Shown here one piece after another: positions 20,273-20,275 of a stretch of 20,275 nucleotides of DNA. The notes beneath the pieces are model-generated. The model was not told the origin of the DNA. It searched no databases and was given only the letters and a program-made list of their open reading frames with translations. The translations under genes were made by a program, and so were the position numbers. The DNA is from a virus, in the IMG/VR virus record IMGVR_UViG_3300047356_000910, positions 1 to 20,275 of that record. One strand, 5' to 3'. Every line of letters begins with the position of its first letter. The first letter of the stretch is position 1.

Positions 20273-20275
20273 AAT

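Noticed and set aside
1-20275. CRISPR array, insertion sequence or integrase/attachment site
   Set aside because: No regularly spaced repeats, transposase or integrase motifs, or flanking duplications were seen; the tRNA genes are complete with no adjoining integrase.

Overview
The window looks like part of an AT-rich, T4-related tailed-phage genome (large myovirus type), probably marine and infecting a Gram-negative host. The main evidence is: adjacent T4-type topoisomerase II subunit genes (large subunit 449..2278, medium subunit 2463..3812); a tail-tube-like structural gene cut by the left edge; two perfect T4 late-promoter boxes (TATAAATA) on the minus strand; two tRNA genes with encoded CCA; very tight packing with ATGA/TAATG stop-start overlaps; and many tiny genes. 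Sec signal peptides, a lipobox and a peptidoglycan hydrolase point to a Gram-negative host. Host genus cannot be told from this sequence alone.

Layout. (1) 1..~320: the end of a leftward late structural region, with a late promoter back to back with a rightward sigma70-like promoter. (2) 358..11720, rightward: topoisomerase genes; small-protein runs that include two paralogous HExxH putative metallopeptidases, a SWIM-type zinc finger and an Api92-like protein; a glycine-zipper envelope protein; tRNA-Arg(TCT) and tRNA-Leu(TAA); then a sugar/envelope group (GT25-like glycosyltransferase, lipoprotein-type peptidoglycan hydrolase, NAD-dependent epimerase, 2OG-Fe(II)-oxygenase-like protein, FkbM-like methyltransferase, thioredoxin-fold protein). 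(3) 11704..18028, leftward: about fifteen closely spaced genes behind one late promoter at 18081..18088. It starts with five consecutive genes with Sec-type signal peptides, continues with coiled-coil and single-TM proteins, a Cys-rich microprotein, a class 3 lipase and four small membrane proteins, and ends with a SAM methyltransferase. (4) 18143..20272, rightward: a glycosyltransferase-like protein, a second HxD...H oxygenase-like protein and an acyl carrier protein.

Strand use follows likely timing: rightward genes are DNA metabolism and modification, probably early/middle; leftward genes are structural or envelope-directed and sit behind late promoters. Five rightward promoters share one architecture: a TTGACA-like -35 box, an inverted repeat in the spacer (four times ATTC(T)...(A)GAAT followed by CAG, once CTACACT...AGTGTAG), and a TAGTAT-like -10 box. 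This suggests a common phage regulator.

The most interesting region is the leftward late cassette: five consecutive exported proteins, including a candidate pilin-like and a candidate chaperone-like Ig-fold protein but no usher, coupled to a lipase and many small membrane proteins. I infer an envelope-remodelling, lysis or virion-surface system; the sequence alone does not prove the function. No stretch over 300 bases lacks a gene.
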